The position numbers and the translations under genes were made by a program. This document shows positions 60,490 to 64,000 of a stretch of 64,000 bases of DNA, in pieces (the first letter of the stretch is position 1; every line of letters begins with the position of its first letter). This DNA comes from Chrysogorgia sp. JL179-B06 (taxonomy: Eukaryota; Cnidaria; Anthozoa; Scleralcyonacea; Chrysogorgiidae), in the NCBI GenBank assembly GCA_035772405.1, contig JAYKKM010000307.1, positions 560,501-624,500 of the forward strand. Reading direction: 5' to 3'. The notes beneath the pieces are model-generated. The model made no database searches and had not been told where the DNA came from. It saw only the letters and a program-made list of their open reading frames with translations.

Positions 60490-61333
60490 ATTTTTCTTAC
60501 AACATACCAAGAAATCTCAATAGCGAAGAGTCGCGAAGTATGTAAATACAAATTGCAAATGACTTCCACGCTCTACGTCACTAGGCCCAGTCTCCCTAAA
60601 TATCATTTCGCTCGGACAAAAACTAATGTATGGGGAAAATGTTCTGTTTTTGAGACTTGAAAGGCTCAGAAAAAGTAAAAAAAACGGTAAAAATGGATGG
60701 TTTTTTTTAAATTGGCACTACTTAAGGGTTTTACTTTTGATTAATCAAATAAAAAAAATTGGGTGATATGCACTTTAAACAGCAAGTGATGTCAACCACT
60801 GCACATGCAAGTACGAAATTGTTTCTCCAAACAGAAATAGTAAGAGAAGTACTAATCTCATGGACTCTATATGAGGGGTTTCCAAGAACACTTTTAGTGA
60901 ATCTAAGAAGTAAGAAAAACATACTTGGTCGAGTATTCAATTCAGATCTCGCTAATATGAAGTTGACCTAACCTTATTTTAGATCTTGTAAAAATAAGGT
61001 TGATCAAACCTCATAATAGCCACCATTTTTATTTCATGTCTTGTTGTAATGTAATGTAATGTAACAACTTTATTTAACGAGTTTACACTGATTAACTAGT
61101 GGCCCTCAATCATAAAAATTACAATAAAAATGTGACTATTGTACATTTAGAATAAATAGATAAAAATAGAGGATGGAATAGTATATCAATGAAATCACGA
61201 ACTATATATAAGAATAAAAACTACAGTACATGCTTGAAGTATACAATTATATAATATTTATACTTGAGAATAAGTTTGAAAAAAAGTTTTTAAAGTTGAT
61301 TGGAAGGTTCTAATTGTTTCTTTCGTTCTTATA

Positions 61334-63161
61334 TCAATTGGTATACTGTTCCATAGTTTGGTTCCATTTACTTGGAATGTCCTTCCTCCAGATTCCCTTT
61401 TGTATCGCGGGCATTACCAAGTTGATGTTTCCATGACGACTAACCCTGTTGTGTCGATCAGAGTTCCTGACAAGGAGTTGAGCTATGTAACTAGGGGAAT
61501 CACCTGTGATTCTGTTGAAAATTAAGCAGCACTTTTGAATATTTATTTCCTCCTTAATTGGTAGCCAATTTAATTTTTTGAAAAGATGTATGCTCCTGCT
61601 CATCGTGTCAGTATCGAGTATGACACGGGCAGCCCTTTTTTGAAGGTTACAAACGCGATCCATGTTCTCTGCTGTAGTCGTACTGCACACACTTGAACCA
61701 TAGAGCACTATCGGTCTAATCATAGCATTGTAGTATAACTTCCGCTCCTTCAAGGGCAAGTTATGCTTAATTTTCTTGAGAACACCAATTCTTTGAGAGA
61801 ACTTTTTACAAAGATTTTCAATGTGTTCGTTAAAATTTAGATGACTGTCTAACGTTACGCTGAGTAATTTCTGGGAACGAACTTGTTCAACATTGTTTCC
61901 ATTTACTGTAATTTTAAGATCAGTGGCAGGGATCTTGCTCTCTAGACTCTTTCCTGTGACTAGCAAGACTTTGGTTTTCGACACGTTTAGGACCATTTTG
62001 TTTTCATCAGTCCATTCTACTATTTTGTCCACATCATGTTGTAGGTGTTGCTCAATATCCGAAATCTTCTCTGTAGAAGCACTTAGAGTAGTGTCATCCG
62101 CATAAATGTCCACAACAGAATTTGTCACTGACTTTGGAAGATCATTTATAAAAATAATGAAAAGTAATGGTCCCAACACTGAACCCTGTGGGACTCCATG
62201 TGTGATTTGCGCCACTTCCGAATGAATACCATCAATCGAAACAAACTGCTTTCTGTTTTTTAGGTACTCAGAAATTAGCATGAGTTCCTTTGATTCGATA
62301 CCATATGCCTCAAGTTTTAGGAGCATATCATGGTCAATCAGATCGAAGGTTTTCTTGTAATCGATGAAAACAAGACCGCTTGGACGTTCATTATCCATGT
62401 CTGTTAACAATTGATCAGTAAGGCAGATGAGAGCTGTCTCGGTGGAATGGGCTCTGCGAAAACCAGACTGAAGAGAATATAAAAGATTGTTTTCTTTCAT
62501 ATAACCATACAAAGTTTGGTGGATGTGCTTTTCAAAGATCTTCGATAGTAGTGGTAAAACTGAAATGGGGCGGTAGTTGCTTATGTCGTCTTTACATTCT
62601 TTGCGTTTATAAATGGGAGTGACCTTAGCCAGCTTCCAAGCTGTAGGGAAAGTGGTGGTGTCAATGCAGTGGTTAAAAAGTCAGCGGTAGTGATATCAGC
62701 GGCAGTGATATTGCAGGCGCAGCTATCTTTAGGATCTTTGCTCCAAGGCCATCAATTCCTGTAGCTTTATGTAGAGGCATACACTGCAAAAAGACTTCTA
62801 TCTTTTGTGGTGTGATATGTGAAATAGTAAATGCTGATGTATTGGTGGTATTAATGGTTTTTCTTCTTAGATCTCTAATACGCTCAAAAGAAGACGAGAC
62901 CCCTTGTATTAAGTTTGCCGGTAGGTTTCTGAGTAATTTCGCAGGTTGAGTCACAAAAAAGGAATTGAATAGTTTTACAATGGATTGTTTATCTTTTATT
63001 ATGTTGCCTCCATCATTCAATTGATTTATAGTGGGACGGTTATTTACATCCTGTCTTGTAAGGTTCTTGATAAGATTCCACAGCATTTTAGGATTGTTTT
63101 TGTTTTCAGAGAATTGAGTTTTAAAGTAGTTCTCTTTTGCACTTAAAATTGACCCAGTCAT
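61334..63161 (-). pseudogene. LINE linker and reverse transcriptase
   Basis: The linker (63161-62673) contains NPKMLWNLIKNLT and HKATGIDGLGAKILK. The reverse transcriptase follows in other frames: GFRRAHSTETALI, VFIDYKKTFDLIDH (motif A), GVPQGSVLGPLLF, DIYADDTTL (motif C) and the LPLKERKLYYNAMI C-terminal part. A shift near 62520-62690 separates the pieces. Catalytic residues are present, but the protein is not continuous. Confidence 0.8.
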
Positions 63162-63259
63162 TCGAAAGTCCGGTTTTTCTGGCTTTTTTAGTAAACTGTC
63201 CCTGTTTTTAATATCTTGACTTAATTCTCCAGTGAACCAATTTGGTTGCTTACTGCGTT

Positions 63260-63706
63260 TTACTCTTTTTTGTTTTGTTGGTACTTGGTTGTCAAGGACG
63301 TTTTTAAATAATTCATACCAGCTATCAACAATGTCGTCTGTGTCTTCAAATGTAAATACGGTATCCCATGGGACCTCTTCAGTTCATTTACAAATTTTTG
63401 TTTGTCGAGGCGTTTCAAATCTCTGTAGGTAAATGTGTTTTTTCGTTTTTGTTGTGGAGCAGACTCTTGACCTTTATAACGTCGCACAGCTATTGTCGGA
63501 AGGTGGTCTGACAGTCCAATGTTCTTTATGTCCACGCTTGCTATCCTCTCCAGATGACTTGTCCAAATGTGATCGAGACATGTTTTCGATACAGGCCTTA
63601 TAATATCCTTCACAATTTGCACCAAATGCAAATTTTTAAGTGTTTTTACAAGCTTGTGTTTACTAAACCGATCCACATTTAGAAAATCAATGTTGATATC
63701 TCCCAA
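63260..63706 (-). pseudogene. LINE endonuclease, C-terminal part
   Basis: It includes GDINIDFL and IGLSDHLPT, the late metal-binding motifs of the APE-type nuclease. The preceding VYRPPSS segment can be read at about 63800, but upstream sequence is lost. Confidence 0.75.
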
Positions 63707-64000
63707 AATAATGATTTCCTTATTTAAGAGATATGCACTTTCAAAGTTTTTCCCAATGTTTAAGTCTTCGCTAGACTTAGAAGAGGGAGGGCGGTAAACA
63801 CCAGCTATGAGAAATGAACGTATATATATAATATATAATAACTGTCTATTTGGCTGGTCTGGTGGTCAATCAACACGCATATAAACACTTTCCTGCTCTG
63901 GTGCGCGTCGAACGAATTTGGCGAACATCCTATATTCCAAACGAATATCCTATATTCGAAATAGTTTTGGCTTTCTTTACTATTTAATTTCTGGGAGGGT

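Larger units (their letters stand above)
61045..63815 (-). mobile_element. CR1-type LINE, 5' truncated
   Basis: On the minus strand the order is the C-terminal half of an APE endonuclease (63800-63260), a linker (63161-62673) and a reverse transcriptase (62512-61334). A 3' untranslated region then ends in TGTTACATTACATTACATT at about 61070-61045, the short microsatellite tail typical of CR1-like elements. Frame breaks occur near 63200 and 62560-62690. AT-rich sequence at about 63815 marks the truncated 5' edge. Confidence 0.85.

Overview
The window is metazoan genomic DNA, very rich in transposons. It probably comes from an aquatic invertebrate; a sponge or cnidarian would fit, but no gene here proves it. 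The eukaryotic signs are canonical GT-AG introns in several gene remnants, CR1/jockey-type LINEs, Tc1/mariner, hAT, Harbinger and IS3EU-type DNA transposons, a tRNA-derived SINE head, a THAP gene and a P2X7-C-type gene. No rRNA, intact tRNA gene or CRISPR array was seen.

The centrepiece is a nearly complete Polinton/Maverick-like element at 11123-30589 (19,467 bp). It is bounded by terminal inverted repeats of 268 bp (left) and 295 bp (right). It encodes a type B DNA polymerase, a retroviral-type DDE integrase, an A32/FtsK-like packaging ATPase, a candidate double-jelly-roll major capsid protein and a candidate jelly-roll minor capsid protein. It also encodes a GIY-YIG endonuclease, a lectin-fold-like protein and about twelve small proteins, many with membrane segments. 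Genes are tightly packed in strand blocks: minus 11.4-17.1 kb (replication and DNA-binding genes plus small membrane proteins), plus 17.2-18.6 kb, minus 18.7-20.8 kb, plus 20.8-29.4 kb (minor capsid, integrase, membrane protein, GIY-YIG, major capsid, ATPase), minus 29.4-30.0 kb and plus 30.1-30.3 kb. Start codons are typically preceded by AATAAA-like sequence, and gene 3' ends are followed by individually different perfect hairpins. No adenain-like protease was recognised. A 2,249-bp hAT-like insertion with a 5-bp target duplication splits the integrase gene, so this copy is not expected to be autonomous as it stands.

Two features suggest that this lineage may form membrane-associated or budding particles. 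A two-helix membrane protein ends in a 10-residue stretch that simultaneously matches PTAP, PPxY and LYPxL late-domain motifs. A small protein begins MGCLSS, a classic myristoylation plus palmitoylation signal. This is an inference from sequence, not a demonstrated property.

Around the element lies a pair of inverted copies of a roughly 2.6-kb repeat (5311-9733 and 54866-57474), about 45 kb apart. The left copy carries a 2,026-bp Tc1/mariner insertion and a 119-bp hAT MITE, and the right copy shows the empty sites. LINEs occupy about 545-3418, 33.8-35.5 kb, 39.4-40.2 kb and 61.0-63.8 kb. A second, decayed Polinton fragment (ATPase plus its usual downstream partner) sits at 52.3-53.7 kb and is itself broken by a LINE fragment. 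The right part of the window holds a ZBED-hAT fragment, an IS3EU-type integrase remnant, a HECT-like gene fragment, a Harbinger transposase with a Myb-like partner, and the P2X7-C-domain and THAP genes.
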